The notes under the pieces: model-generated
The model's database searches: none
What the model was told of the DNA's origin: nothing
What the model saw: only the letters and a program-made list of their open reading frames with translations
Assembly (NCBI GenBank): GCA_021773645.1
Contig: JAJFJU010000012.1
Location: 62,001-126,000, forward strand
DNA: 64,000 nucleotides
From: Gammaproteobacteria bacterium
GTDB lineage: Bacteria; Pseudomonadota; Gammaproteobacteria; HK1
Direction: 5' to 3'
Part shown: positions 44,079 to 52,236 of the stretch, piece after piece
Numbering within the stretch: position 1 is the stretch's first letter
How the letters are laid out: each line of letters begins with the position of its first letter
Position numbers and translations under genes: made by a program

Positions 44079-44585
44079 ATGAACACAGAAAAACGCAGTA
44101 ATATCGTACTTATTGGCATGCCGGGGGCGGGCAAGAGCACGGTGGGCATCATTCTGGCCAAGCGGCTTTCCCTGAATTTCGTCGATACCGATGTGCTTCT
44201 TCAGACCATCCAGGGTCGTGCACTACAGGATATTGTCGATAGCGATGGCCATATCGCTTTGCGGGCTATCGAGGAGGCCGTATTGCTCGATTTGCAGCTA
44301 AGCCGACACGTCATTGCTACCGGCGGCAGCGCGGTCTATAGCGAAAAGGCCATGCGTCGGCTAAGCGCTAAGGGTGTCATTGTCTTCCTGGATCTGCCGC
44401 TGAAGGCACTGAAAACTCGCATCCATGATTTTGCTACCCGTGGTCTAGCCAAACGTGCCGATCAGAGCCTTGCCGATTTGTATGCCGAGCGGCGAGCCTT
44501 GTATGAGCGTTATGCCGAAATCAGTATTGATTGCCGAAATCTGGATCAGGAGAAGGTATGCACAAGGATTGTTAATAGCTTGTGA
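44079..44585 (+). CDS. Shikimate kinase-like protein
   Basis: A 168-residue P-loop kinase. Walker A is GMPGAGKS, followed by FVDTDVLLQ with the shikimate-site aspartate, and lid-type RGLAKRADQSLADLYAERRALY. The usual GGG motif reads ATGGSAVYS, and the usual F-R-x-x-E is LRAIEE, so substrate binding may be altered. It is therefore either a second, diverged shikimate kinase or a relative acting on a similar polyol. ATG at 44079 is used, 21 bp inside the longest open frame. The true aroK, normally next to aroB, is not in the window. Confidence 0.8.
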   Translation: MNTEKRSNIVLIGMPGAGKSTVGIILAKRLSLNFVDTDVLLQTIQGRALQDIVDSDGHIALRAIEEAVLLDLQLSRHVIATGGSAVYSEKAMRRLSAKGVIVFLDLPLKALKTRIHDFATRGLAKRADQSLADLYAERRALYERYAEISIDCRNLDQEKVCTRIVNSL

Positions 44586-44764
44586 CAATGAGAACGAATC
44601 TTATTTGGTTCGTCCCCCCAACAGACCCCGTCCTGCTGTTACAATGATCCGGATCGGAATGCGCGCCCTCGCAGTTGGCGGCATCGAAGCACCCGGATTT
44701 TCCACCGAGACAACCCGATTTATCCTAATTCGTTTAGATGAAAGTTGAACTACAGGAGCAGCAA

Positions 44765-45373
44765 ATGAGCACAACACTAGTAACCAAACAGGCCCCCGAT
44801 TTCACTGCAGCAGCAGTAACCGGTAGTGGCGAAATCGTAGACGCATTAACGTTTTCAGAAGCGCGTAAGGGCAAATACGCCGTGCTGGTCTTCTATCCCC
44901 TGGACTTCACTTTCGTCTGCCCCTCCGAGCTCATCGCCCTGAATCATCGCGTGGAGGCCTTCAAGAAGCGCAACGTGGAAGTTTTCGCAGTGTCCGTAGA
45001 CTCCCAGTTCACTCATAACGCATGGCGCAACACCACAGAGAAAAATGGAGGTATTGGGCCCTTGGCTTACACCTTGGTCGCTGACACCAGCCACACTATC
45101 TGTCAGTCCTACGGCGTTGAGCTGGAAGGCGCCGGCATCGCACTGCGCGGTACTTTCCTCATCGATCTCAATGGTGTGGTTCGCCATCAGGTAGTCAATG
45201 ACCTGCCTTTGGGTCGTGACATGGACGAGCTGCTGCGCATGGTTGATGCCCTGCAGTTCCACGAAGAGCACGGCGAAGTCTGCCCGGCAGGCTGGACCGA
45301 GGGTAAAGCCGGCATGCAGGCCAACCCGAACGGCGTCGCCAGCTACCTGGAAGATCACGCCAAAGAGCTGTAA
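44765..45373 (+). CDS. Typical 2-Cys peroxiredoxin
   Basis: Thiol peroxidase of 202 residues that reduces H2O2, organic peroxides and peroxynitrite. The peroxidatic cysteine is at 52 (DFTFVCPSE) and the resolving cysteine at about 173 (GEVCPAGW). The C-terminal tail is intact, suggesting a eukaryote-like sensitive form. ATG at 44765 follows AGGAGCA. It lies alone, without ahpF or a thioredoxin gene next to it. Confidence 0.94.
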   Translation: MSTTLVTKQAPDFTAAAVTGSGEIVDALTFSEARKGKYAVLVFYPLDFTFVCPSELIALNHRVEAFKKRNVEVFAVSVDSQFTHNAWRNTTEKNGGIGPLAYTLVADTSHTICQSYGVELEGAGIALRGTFLIDLNGVVRHQVVNDLPLGRDMDELLRMVDALQFHEEHGEVCPAGWTEGKAGMQANPNGVASYLEDHAKEL

Positions 45374-45386
45374 GTCTTAAGGAATC

Positions 45387-45421
45387 CACATGGCTCGCTG
45401 CCCGAGGCGGCGAGCCATGTG
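45387..45421. terminator. Strong hairpin between convergent peroxiredoxin and DMT genes
   Basis: CACATGGCTCGC and GCGAGCCATGTG form a perfect 12-bp stem, with an extra GCC-CGA-GGC stem at the tip. It begins 14 bp after the peroxiredoxin stop. No T-run follows on either strand, so it may act as an mRNA 3' stabiliser or Rho-linked end as well as a terminator. Confidence 0.55.
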
Positions 45422-45498
45422 TGCTTCCGTTATTGCCAGTAATCCTGGGAAAATATTCTGCCCATCCTTCTACCAGCCTGACTCCAGGCCAACCAGGA

Positions 45499-46374
45499 TT
45501 AGCATTGGCGATGTAGTCGATGCACATACTCGAATAACACAAGCCCCGACAAAATCATCGCTGTTCCAGCCCAAATTTCCGCTGTTACCAGTTCTCCGTT
45601 TAACCCGTTTCCAAGCAACAAGGCAGCAACCGGAGTCAGCAGCGTAATCAACGCTACGCGCGTTGCCTCGACGTGGCGCAGTACGTAAAAGTAGAGGGCA
45701 AATCCCAACACTGAACCGACTATCCCCAGATAGAGAATGGATACCAGTGCCCGCTGGGGAATCGTGGTTGGCACCGGCTCTTCCATCAACAAAAACAAGC
45801 CGAGATAAAGTGGTACCGCCACCATCAAGGCACCAGTGGTCACGACCAGTCCGGGTAGCTGGGCATCAATCCGCTTCACTGCTACGGCACTGGCCGAGTG
45901 AACGATGGCAGACAGCAACACCCCGGCAATGCCGAGAGCCGCCTGTGGCCCGAGGGCTTGGCCACTGCTAAAGATCAGTGCCAGTCCACCTAGGCCCAGT
46001 AGCATGCCTGCCAGCCGGCCCGGCGTGAGCGCCTGCTCCGTGAGCCAGACCGTAGCCATTATCCCCGTCAGGATCGGTGACAATCCAAAAATTACCGAGA
46101 TCCAGCCGGATGGAATGAACTGCGCAGACCAGTACACCGAGAGCATAGCCAGAAACAGTCCCAGGCCTGCAGCTAGATAGGTCCGGCGAGCTTGCTGATG
46201 CCATGGCAGCCGGATGCGAAACAGCGTTAAAAGAAGCAGGCAAGCACTGACGCCAAGCACCATGCGCCCGGTTAATCCAAACAGATAACCCACCCCATCG
46301 GCGCTCCATTTAATGGCGAGCGGTGTGGTAGACCAGATAATGATTATCCCGATATAGGCTGTGGGGATAGACAC
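45499..46374 (-). CDS. EamA/DMT superfamily transporter with leader-controlled expression
   Basis: Inner-membrane exporter of 291 residues with ten hydrophobic helices in two EamA repeats (YIGIIIIWSTTPLAIKWS at the N-terminus is typical). The substrate is unknown; relatives export amino acids or small metabolites. GTG at 46374 follows GAGGAAAT. Upstream on the same strand are a small reading frame and an intrinsic terminator, so transcription into this gene may be attenuated. It is not closely related to the DMT protein at 13.6 kb. Confidence 0.88.
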   Translation of the reverse strand: MSIPTAYIGIIIIWSTTPLAIKWSADGVGYLFGLTGRMVLGVSACLLLLTLFRIRLPWHQQARRTYLAAGLGLFLAMLSVYWSAQFIPSGWISVIFGLSPILTGIMATVWLTEQALTPGRLAGMLLGLGGLALIFSSGQALGPQAALGIAGVLLSAIVHSASAVAVKRIDAQLPGLVVTTGALMVAVPLYLGLFLLMEEPVPTTIPQRALVSILYLGIVGSVLGFALYFYVLRHVEATRVALITLLTPVAALLLGNGLNGELVTAEIWAGTAMILSGLVLFEYVHRLHRQC

Positions 46375-46411
46375 GATGATTTCCTCTATTTATTTACAAA
46401 ACGCCAAAACG

Positions 46412-46445
46412 AAAAAAGGCCGCAAGGCAAATGCCGTGCGGCCTT
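46412..46445 (-). terminator. Intrinsic terminator in the leader of the DMT gene (candidate attenuator)
   Basis: On the minus strand, AAGGCCGCA and TGCGGCCTT form a 9-bp stem with an inner GGC-ATTT-GCC stem, followed directly by TTTTTTCG. It stands 38 bp upstream of the DMT start codon and 27 bp after the leader frame stop. A full-strength terminator before the gene rather than after one points to attenuation. Confidence 0.8.
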
Positions 46446-46471
46446 CTCGGAAAAGTTGAAGCTGGACTAAA

Positions 46472-46549
46472 TTACAACATCAATCTCCCGTAGCCACACG
46501 TGCAGGTGTCTGCGCGCCATGCCAGGGGCAGGCGTACAGGGCTTTTCAT
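46472..46549 (-). CDS. Candidate leader peptide (25 residues)
   Basis: ATG at 46549 to TAA at 46472 encodes 25 residues, with SPVRLPLAWRAD in the middle and TCTCGYGRLML at the C-terminus. An in-frame ATG at 46573 would add 8 residues. Two Cys, two Thr, one Trp and one Tyr lie close to the stop and to the terminator at 46412-46445, as expected if ribosome stalling controls the hairpin. No clear ribosome-binding site was seen before either ATG, which lowers confidence. Confidence 0.5.
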   Translation of the reverse strand: MKSPVRLPLAWRADTCTCGYGRLML

Positions 46550-46610
46550 GTGGCGCTGAAATAGGGTGTTCATGGCGGCGGAGTCTCGCTTGCAGCGCAG
46601 AGGCCTGTCA

Positions 46611-46635
46611 AGAAAAAATGCCAGGCACAAGCCTG
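46611..46635 (-). terminator. Intrinsic terminator of the sigma-54 regulator gene
   Basis: On the minus strand, CAGGC-TTGT-GCCTG forms a compact hairpin followed by GCATTTTTTCT, 34 bp after the regulator stop codon. It separates that gene from the leader region of the DMT transporter. Confidence 0.75.
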
Positions 46636-46668
46636 TCCGGAACTGAGGTGATCCTGATGGCTTGTTCG

Positions 46669-48555
46669 CTATTTTGGTTTATCCACGTGCAGGGCCTTCA
46701 TCCGTGATGCCAATGTAGTCGGTTTGATGCCGAGCAATTCAGCGGCTCCATCCTCGCCTGATACTTTACCGTTGGTAAGTCGTAAGGCCATCAGAATGTT
46801 GGCGCGGTCACGGGCCAGTCGCTCTGCCTCGGTCAGGGGAAGGCTTCCCACTATTTCTCCCGCGGGATCAGTGTAAATTCGATCTGACTTGGAGCCTTCA
46901 CTCTCTAATCGGAATTGCAAACGATTACCTTTGCTTACGATGATTGCCCGCTCAATTACATTTTGTAGCTCACGTATATTGCCGGGCCAGTGGTAAGCCT
47001 GCAGTTGTTTCAGATTTGCCTGTGTGAGCTTTGGTTGTGGACGATTAAGACGGTGGCAGATCAGCGTGATGAAGTGTGTCGCGAGCAGAGGCATATCATC
47101 AATCCGCCCCCTCAGTGGTACCGCTTCAACGGGAAACACATTAAGCCGGAAGAACAGGTCCTCCCGGAAGCGTCTGGCCTTGATATCATCCTTCAGATCA
47201 CGGTTGGACGCTGCGATAATGCGTACATCAACCGTACGGGTTCTTTCTTCTCCCACCCGTTCGAATTGTCCTTCCTGCAAGACGCGCAGCAGCTTGCTTT
47301 GAAGTTCCATGGGTATTTCGCCAACCTCATCTAGAAAGATGGTGCCCCCATCGGCTAGTTCGAAGCGGCCAATACGGTTTCTGAGTGCGCCGGTAAAGGC
47401 GCCTCTGACGTGCCCAAAAAATTCACTCTCAAACAGCTCGCGGGGTATCGCTGCACAATTTACCCGGATTAATGGATGTTCATGCCGACTGCTCCGCTCA
47501 TGAATGGCCGAGGCGATCAATTCCTTGCCGGTACCTGATTCGCCGCTAATTAATACACTGGCATTGGTGGGAGCGACCAGCTCGACTTGGTGCAATACCT
47601 GCGTGATAGCATGGCTCTGTCCGACGATCCCCGCAAAGTTCCGTTCAACCTTGATTTCTTCTTGCAAATAGACATTCTCGGCCTCAAGCCGCTCTTTCAT
47701 CAGCTCGATCTCAGCATACGCCTGGCGCAATTTATGCTCAGTCTGTTTACGTTCTGTGATGTCCTTGAACACCACTACCGCGCCGGCTAGCTCACCATTT
47801 TCGATAATAGGGGTGCTGGTATATTCGACCGGAAAACTGCTTCCGTCCTTACGCCAGAATACCTCGTCCTCACAGTGATGAATCCTGCCATCTTGAATGG
47901 CTGCGTAGATTGGACATTCTTCACGGGGATAGGGGCTTCCATCAGTCCGCGTGTGATGATGCAGATCATGGACTGGTTTTCCGATGATGTCCTCGGGAGT
48001 CCATCCCGTCATTTCCACGGACGATGGGTTTACAAAAGTAGCAAGCCCGTTAATGTCGATACCATAAATACCCTCGCCAGCAGCAGATAGTATGCGTTCA
48101 TTCTGTCGCATCAATTGCTCGAATTCAGCCAGTGATTTTTTTCGTTCTGTGATGTCTTTAAATACCACGACCGCGCCCGCAAGTTCGCTATTTTTGTATA
48201 TTGGGGTGCTTGTGTATTCGACCGGGAAGCTGCTCCCATCCTTACGCCAAAAAACCTCGTTCTCTACGTGTCGCACAGCGCCATCTTTGAAGGCGGCGTA
48301 GATAGGACATTCCTTGCTGTGAAATCGTGAGCCGTCAGCCTTGGTGTGGTGAAGTGCTGGATGCATGGGTTGACCAATCAGTGCGCTTACTTGCCAGCCC
48401 AGCATGCGTGCAGCAGCAGGATTGAGGAAGGTGGTTTTCCCCTCACAATCGAGGCCATAGATGCCTTCACCGGCCGCCTCAAGGATTAGATCGTGTTGCT
48501 GCCTGATTTGTTCCAGCTCGCTCTGTGTTTGCGTCGACTGATCTTCTGCTGCCAT
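46669..48555 (-). CDS. Sigma-54-dependent activator with tandem PAS domains
   Basis: Enhancer-binding protein of 628 residues. PAS 1 (about 22-136) and PAS 2 (about 152-267) are near copies with a constant offset of 131 residues. A coiled coil (about 270-303) leads to an AAA+ domain with GESGTGKE at 338-345 and GAFTGA at 385-390, the motif that contacts sigma-54. A Fis-type helix-turn-helix ends the protein (AAELLGIKPTTLASRMKAL). There is no receiver domain, so the PAS pair is the sensor, possibly of a ligand or redox change. It is divergent from a hydrolase gene whose upstream region has a sigma-54-like promoter. Confidence 0.93.
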   Translation of the reverse strand: MAAEDQSTQTQSELEQIRQQHDLILEAAGEGIYGLDCEGKTTFLNPAAARMLGWQVSALIGQPMHPALHHTKADGSRFHSKECPIYAAFKDGAVRHVENEVFWRKDGSSFPVEYTSTPIYKNSELAGAVVVFKDITERKKSLAEFEQLMRQNERILSAAGEGIYGIDINGLATFVNPSSVEMTGWTPEDIIGKPVHDLHHHTRTDGSPYPREECPIYAAIQDGRIHHCEDEVFWRKDGSSFPVEYTSTPIIENGELAGAVVVFKDITERKQTEHKLRQAYAEIELMKERLEAENVYLQEEIKVERNFAGIVGQSHAITQVLHQVELVAPTNASVLISGESGTGKELIASAIHERSSRHEHPLIRVNCAAIPRELFESEFFGHVRGAFTGALRNRIGRFELADGGTIFLDEVGEIPMELQSKLLRVLQEGQFERVGEERTRTVDVRIIAASNRDLKDDIKARRFREDLFFRLNVFPVEAVPLRGRIDDMPLLATHFITLICHRLNRPQPKLTQANLKQLQAYHWPGNIRELQNVIERAIIVSKGNRLQFRLESEGSKSDRIYTDPAGEIVGSLPLTEAERLARDRANILMALRLTNGKVSGEDGAAELLGIKPTTLASRMKALHVDKPK

Positions 48556-48640
48556 GTTTCGGATGCCTCCTGGTCACTCGATTACACTCTGATTTCGCTC
48601 GGTGGAGCGTAGTTTAATCTCGTGAATAGAACAACGGGAT

Positions 48641-48665
48641 ATCGTTAGTAACGATTAATCGTAAC
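48641..48665. promoter_or_regulatory. Candidate enhancer site for the sigma-54 activator
   Basis: ATCGTTAGTAACGAT (48641-48655) is a palindrome with 7-bp arms, followed by a further half-site ATCGTAAC (48658-48665). It lies about 85 bp upstream of the -24 element of the hydrolase promoter. The same TCGTTA core recurs three times before the AhpD-like gene at 50.6 kb. Distance and symmetry fit an enhancer of the divergently coded activator. Confidence 0.6.
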
Positions 48666-48729
48666 AGGCTTCATGCTAGAGATAAAATAAAACATATTAA
48701 AATACAAGCAGTTACATCCTATTTTAGTA

Positions 48730-48746
48730 TTGGCACGCTTAGTGAA
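48730..48746 (+). promoter_or_regulatory. Sigma-54-like promoter before the hydrolase gene
   Basis: TTGGCACG at 48730-48737 matches the -24 element perfectly. Ten bases after the GG comes GA instead of the usual GC of the -12 element, so the match is partial. Transcription would start near 48756, about 40 bases before the hydrolase ATG. Confidence 0.5.
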
Positions 48747-48794
48747 GGGGTAGGAGGGAAAGTGAGGCATTCCCATCCAATAGGAGAAACGACA

Positions 48795-49766
48795 ATGAAG
48801 ACATGCAAATTATTTTCCACGGCGCTGTTGGCCGTAGCTCTGATTAGCGCGGGGTCTGTTTATGCGGAAAGTCAAACGACTGTGCCGTTACCCCGGAATC
48901 TCGAGGCCCCCACCACACAGACTCTTCATAAAACGATCAATATTGATGGCCTGGAGATCTTTTATCGAGAGGCCGGCCCGGTGAATGCTCCAACGATACT
49001 GTTATTGCACGGGTTTCCGACCTCATCCCACATGTTTCGTAACCTGATTCCAGCGCTGTCAGATCGCTTTCACGTGGTTGCACTGGACTATCCTGGGTTC
49101 GGAAACAGTAGCCAGCCGAGTATCGATAAGTTTGATTACACTTTCGATAATTTGGCTGAGGTAACACAGAAATTTATTGATGCACTGGGGCTAAAACATT
49201 ACAGCCTGTATTTGATGGATTATGGTGCACCCATCGGTTTTCGTTTGGCGGTGAGGCATCCGGAACGGATCGATTCCCTGGTGGTACAAAATGGAAACGC
49301 TTACGCTGAGGGCTTGCGCGAGTTTTGGGATCCCATCCGAAAATACTGGAAAGATCGGACGCCGGAAAATGCTGCCCCTCTAGCTGGGTTCATCTCACCA
49401 GATGGAGTGAAGTGGCAATACACTCACGGTGCCAGGAATGCAGCGACCATTAGCCCGGATAATTGGAATGTCGACCTACGTCATCTAACAAAGGAAGGTA
49501 ACCCTGAGATACAGCTTGCCTTGTTCTATGACTACCAGAATAACATTCCGCATTATTCGGCATGGCAGGCTTACTTGCGCGAATACCAGCCGCCGACCCT
49601 GATCGTTTGGGGCAAGAATGACTACATCTTTCCGGCTGAAGGCGCCTTTCCCTACAAACGGGACCTTAAAAATATTGAATTCCACTTGCTCGATACGGGG
49701 CACTTTGCGCTGGAGGAGGATGGGCAGGTGATCGCCAATGCCATACGCCGATTCCTAAGTAAGTAG
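48795..49766 (+). CDS. Periplasmic alpha/beta hydrolase of the haloalkane dehalogenase/epoxide hydrolase type
   Basis: 323 residues with a signal peptide (1-24, ending VYA). The oxyanion region is [10 protein letters not shown]. The nucleophile is Asp 142 in LMDYGAPIG, the acid lies in [10 protein letters not shown] and the base His in [10 protein letters not shown], giving an Asp-Asp-His triad as in dehalogenases and epoxide hydrolases rather than a serine esterase. Export to the periplasm is unusual for dehalogenases. The substrate is unknown. AGGAG lies before ATG 48795. A sigma-54-like promoter and a PAS-type activator suggest induction by a specific signal. Confidence 0.88.
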   Translation: MKTCKLFSTALLAVALISAGSVYAESQTTVPLPRNLEAPTTQTLHKTINIDGLEIFYREAGPVNAPTILLLHGFPTSSHMFRNLIPALSDRFHVVALDYPGFGNSSQPSIDKFDYTFDNLAEVTQKFIDALGLKHYSLYLMDYGAPIGFRLAVRHPERIDSLVVQNGNAYAEGLREFWDPIRKYWKDRTPENAAPLAGFISPDGVKWQYTHGARNAATISPDNWNVDLRHLTKEGNPEIQLALFYDYQNNIPHYSAWQAYLREYQPPTLIVWGKNDYIFPAEGAFPYKRDLKNIEFHLLDTGHFALEEDGQVIANAIRRFLSK

Positions 49767-49792
49767 GTTGTCGTTAGCCTTGGTGACCAAGG

Positions 49793-49842
49793 CAGATGAT
49801 GAGGCAGGACACCTGCGGTTGCCTGCAGGTGTCCTTCATCTG
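49793..49842 (+). terminator. Two-part hairpin after the hydrolase gene
   Basis: GGACACCTGC and GCAGGTGTCC form a perfect 10-bp stem (49807-49834). An outer CAGATGA and TCATCTG pair adds 7 bp, and TTTGTTGCTTC follows. It probably ends or dampens transcription between the hydrolase and the membrane protein gene. Confidence 0.65.
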
Positions 49843-49879
49843 AGTTTGTTGCTTCAATTTATTCTTGGTGAGGAAAACT

Positions 49880-50359
49880 ATGGAGACGCTATCGATTTTT
49901 GGACTTCAGTTTTCGATTAGCCTGTTGGTTACCGGTCTGTTGGCAAAGTGGATTCTGTCTCCGTGGCTGGACCGCCAATCATTGCATCAGGCGCTTTTCT
50001 GGCTAGCGCTGCCGCACGCATTTCGTCACATTGGCATGGTATTCCTGGTGCCCGGTGTGGTTGCTCAACCGTTGCCGGAATATTTTTCCATAACAGCGGC
50101 CTACGGTGATTTGGCGGCAGGGCTGCTTGCGTTACTGGCAATGGCAGCGTTACGGGGTGGCTGGGCAGCTGCGTTGGCACTGGTCTGGGTATTTAACATT
50201 GTTGGTACGATAGATCTGTTTAACGCTTTACGTCACACAGATGTTGCATCTGCCTTCGGTGCAGCCTGGTATATACCAACTTTTCTGGTGCCATTATTGC
50301 TGGTGACACACTTCATGAGCTTTTTGCGACTGCTCAGGCCCGTACATCAACGGCGCTAG
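49880..50359 (+). CDS. Small inner-membrane protein, function unknown
   Basis: 159 residues with four or five hydrophobic helices: FGLQFSISLLVTGLLAKWIL, FWLALPHAFRHIGMVFLVPG, AAGLLALLAMAALRGGW, AALALVWVFNIVGTIDLF and FLVPLLLVTHFMSFL. A conserved-looking His pair (PHAFRH) lies in the second helix. No family was identified. ATG at 49880 has GAGGA at 6 bases. It sits within the sigma-54-linked cluster, after a hairpin. Confidence 0.75.
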   Translation: METLSIFGLQFSISLLVTGLLAKWILSPWLDRQSLHQALFWLALPHAFRHIGMVFLVPGVVAQPLPEYFSITAAYGDLAAGLLALLAMAALRGGWAAALALVWVFNIVGTIDLFNALRHTDVASAFGAAWYIPTFLVPLLLVTHFMSFLRLLRPVHQRR

Positions 50360-50606
50360 CGTTAGTCATCGACCCGGATGGTGCGGGGGAATGATCTATA
50401 TATAAGCACCAGTAACTTGCAGGCGAGTCACAAGATGACTCTCAAGCTCATGGACTATCCCTCGCAGCAACGGCTCATGAGTGCTAAACATCGCGGCCCC
50501 TGGCTCGCTTGCTTGGCAGTTAGCTGACTCGTATCAGTTCCCTTTCCCAACGTACTTCCCTGAGCCCTAAACAGCCTGACCACAGAATTAACGAGATCTC
50601 GCTATC

Positions 50607-50645
50607 ATCGTTACGGATATTCGTTATTCATGAATTATCGTTATT
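50607..50645. promoter_or_regulatory. Repeated TCGTTA motif, candidate enhancer sites
   Basis: TCGTTA occurs at 50608, 50621 and 50638, once in ATCGTTAC and twice in CGTTATT contexts. A 10-bp palindrome ATTCATGAAT lies between the last two. The group is 65-105 bp upstream of the sigma-54 promoter and shares its core with the palindrome at 48641. Confidence 0.55.
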
Positions 50646-50708
50646 TTGAAAATTCTATTGGATTGAAAAGTAGCCTTATAAAACAGTTGCTTACGCTTAT
50701 GTCAGAAG

Positions 50709-50725
50709 TTGGCACAGGAGATGCA
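50709..50725 (+). promoter_or_regulatory. Sigma-54 promoter of the AhpD-like operon
   Basis: TTGGCACAGGAGATGCA fits the -24/-12 consensus: the GG (50711-50712) and GC (50723-50724) are separated by exactly 10 bases. Transcription would begin near 50736, about 49 bases before the ATG at 50785. Confidence 0.75.
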
Positions 50726-50784
50726 ATATGAAGAGAGAGAATACTTTGCCCCTGTAAACATAAATAAACTGAGGAGATCAGACT

Positions 50785-51339
50785 ATGAGTAACTATCTGC
50801 TACATGACGAAAATTCTGCCCCCGAAAAAGCTCAAGAAACTTTGAGACAGGTTAAGGAGAAATATGGGTTTATACCTAACTTGATGGCGGTTATGGCTGC
50901 ATCACCAGCGTTGGTGAAAACCTATACAACCATCGGAAAGATCTTTGAAGAGACTTCCTTTTCTGATACCGAAAAGCAACTACTGCTGCTAGAAGTCAGT
51001 CACGAAAACAGTTGTGACTACTGTGTGGCAGCACACAGCTCGATAGCAAAAATGCTGAAGATTTCCGATCCCATCATTGATGCATTGCGAGATGGCCATC
51101 CGTTATCAGATCCGCAGCTCGAAGCATTGCGACAATTTGTGCGCGCGGTGGTGAAAAGTCGTGGCCATGCGACAGAAACGGAGGTCAAGGATTTTCTTGA
51201 TGCGGGTTATACGCGCGCCCAGATTCTCGACGTACTCGTTGGTGTTGGGATGAAGACGCTGTCGAATTATACCAATCACATCACCGATACACCGCTAGAC
51301 ACAGCATTTCAGCCGCAAGTGTGGAAAAAAGCGAGTTGA
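50785..51339 (+). CDS. AhpD/carboxymuconolactone decarboxylase-family protein
   Basis: 184-residue all-helical protein. The AhpD-type redox site is SCDYCVAAHSS, a C-x2-C-x3-H motif, so it is likely a peroxidase-like or alkylhydroperoxidase-like reductant rather than a decarboxylase. EKYGFIPNLMAVMAASPALVKTY at the start is typical for the uncharacterised peroxidase-related subgroup. GAGGAG lies 9 bases before the ATG. It begins the second transcription unit of the sigma-54-linked cluster. Confidence 0.9.
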   Translation: MSNYLLHDENSAPEKAQETLRQVKEKYGFIPNLMAVMAASPALVKTYTTIGKIFEETSFSDTEKQLLLLEVSHENSCDYCVAAHSSIAKMLKISDPIIDALRDGHPLSDPQLEALRQFVRAVVKSRGHATETEVKDFLDAGYTRAQILDVLVGVGMKTLSNYTNHITDTPLDTAFQPQVWKKAS

Positions 51340-51377
51340 GGCCAAGGGCTGTGAGGAACCATACGGTTCCTTTGGCC
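51340..51377. terminator. Two-step hairpin between AhpD-like gene and SDR
   Basis: GGCCAA and TTGGCC pair on the outside and AGGAACC-ATAC-GGTTCCT inside. It starts at the base after the AhpD-like stop codon. There is no T-run, so it may be a processing or stability element rather than a full terminator. Confidence 0.5.
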
Positions 51378-51434
51378 TGAAGTCGGCGCTTACTTTTGCG
51401 TAATTATCGTGAGTAAAAACAGAGGAACAGCATC

Positions 51435-52211
51435 ATGGAATTCGAAAACAAAGTAGTGGTTATCACAGGTGGTGGTACTGGCATCGGCAGGGAAACTGCG
51501 AACGCGTTTTTGCAGCGTGGCGCCAATGTTGTGTTAAATGGTCGGCGTGAGGTGAAACTGCAGGAGGCCATCACGGAGCTCGATCAGAGCGGTAAACGCG
51601 TGGCTTATTTTGCGGGCGATATCGGTAAACCGGAAACTGCCCGGCAGTTGATCCGAACGGCAGTACAACGGTTTGGTGGTATCGATATCCTCGTGAACAA
51701 TGCCGGAATTTTCAAGCCTACGCCATTCCTGGAACATACCGAAGAAGACTACAGCGCTTATATAAATACCATTCTTGGGGGCACCTTCCACGCATCGCAA
51801 GCGGCTATTCCGGAAATACAAAAACGCGGTGGTGGTGCCATCGTCAATACGGGCTCCATGTGGGCTAGCCTGGCAATTGGTGCAACGCCATCCAGTGCAT
51901 ATTCGGCTGCCAAGGCGGGTGTCCATGCCTTGACCAGAAATCTGGCTATCGAATTTGCAGCAGACCATATCCGTGTAAATGCGGTCGCTCCGGCTGTGGT
52001 CGAAACACCGGTCTACAACACCTTTCTGAGTGAGGATGAAGTCAGGGAAGTGTTGCCAACATTCAACGGCTTCCATCCACTGGGGCGTAATGGGCAACCT
52101 CAGGATGTTACGTCGGCCATTCTGTTCCTGGCAGGTTCACAAGCGGACTGGATAACTGGCGTGGTGCTGCCGGTGGATGGTGGTGTGACCGCGGGACAAC
52201 ACGTCCATTAA
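51435..52211 (+). CDS. Short-chain dehydrogenase/reductase
   Basis: NAD(P)-dependent oxidoreductase of 258 residues. The cofactor motif is TGGGTGIG, followed by NNAG, the catalytic Ser in NTGSMW, and YSAAK for Tyr and Lys. The C-terminal GVVLPVDGG is typical. The residue NGRRE after the second strand suggests NADP preference. The substrate is unknown. It follows the AhpD-like gene and may use a carbonyl or alcohol made by the hydrolase of this cluster. Confidence 0.9.
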   Translation: MEFENKVVVITGGGTGIGRETANAFLQRGANVVLNGRREVKLQEAITELDQSGKRVAYFAGDIGKPETARQLIRTAVQRFGGIDILVNNAGIFKPTPFLEHTEEDYSAYINTILGGTFHASQAAIPEIQKRGGGAIVNTGSMWASLAIGATPSSAYSAAKAGVHALTRNLAIEFAADHIRVNAVAPAVVETPVYNTFLSEDEVREVLPTFNGFHPLGRNGQPQDVTSAILFLAGSQADWITGVVLPVDGGVTAGQHVH

Positions 52212-52236
52212 CGGAAAAACTCAGAATAAAGATGAG

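Larger units (their letters stand above)
50360..50784. other. Regulatory gap before the AhpD-like gene
   Basis: This 425-bp gap has no supported gene. Its first half shows nothing. The second half holds the repeated TCGTTA motif (50608-50643) and a sigma-54 promoter at 50709-50725, which are listed separately. Confidence 0.6.

Noticed and set aside
44588-44610. Possible Fur box (AATGAGAACGAATCTTATT)
   Set aside because: Only about 9 of 14 positions fit the 7-1-7 Fur pattern and it is over 150 bp upstream of the peroxiredoxin gene.
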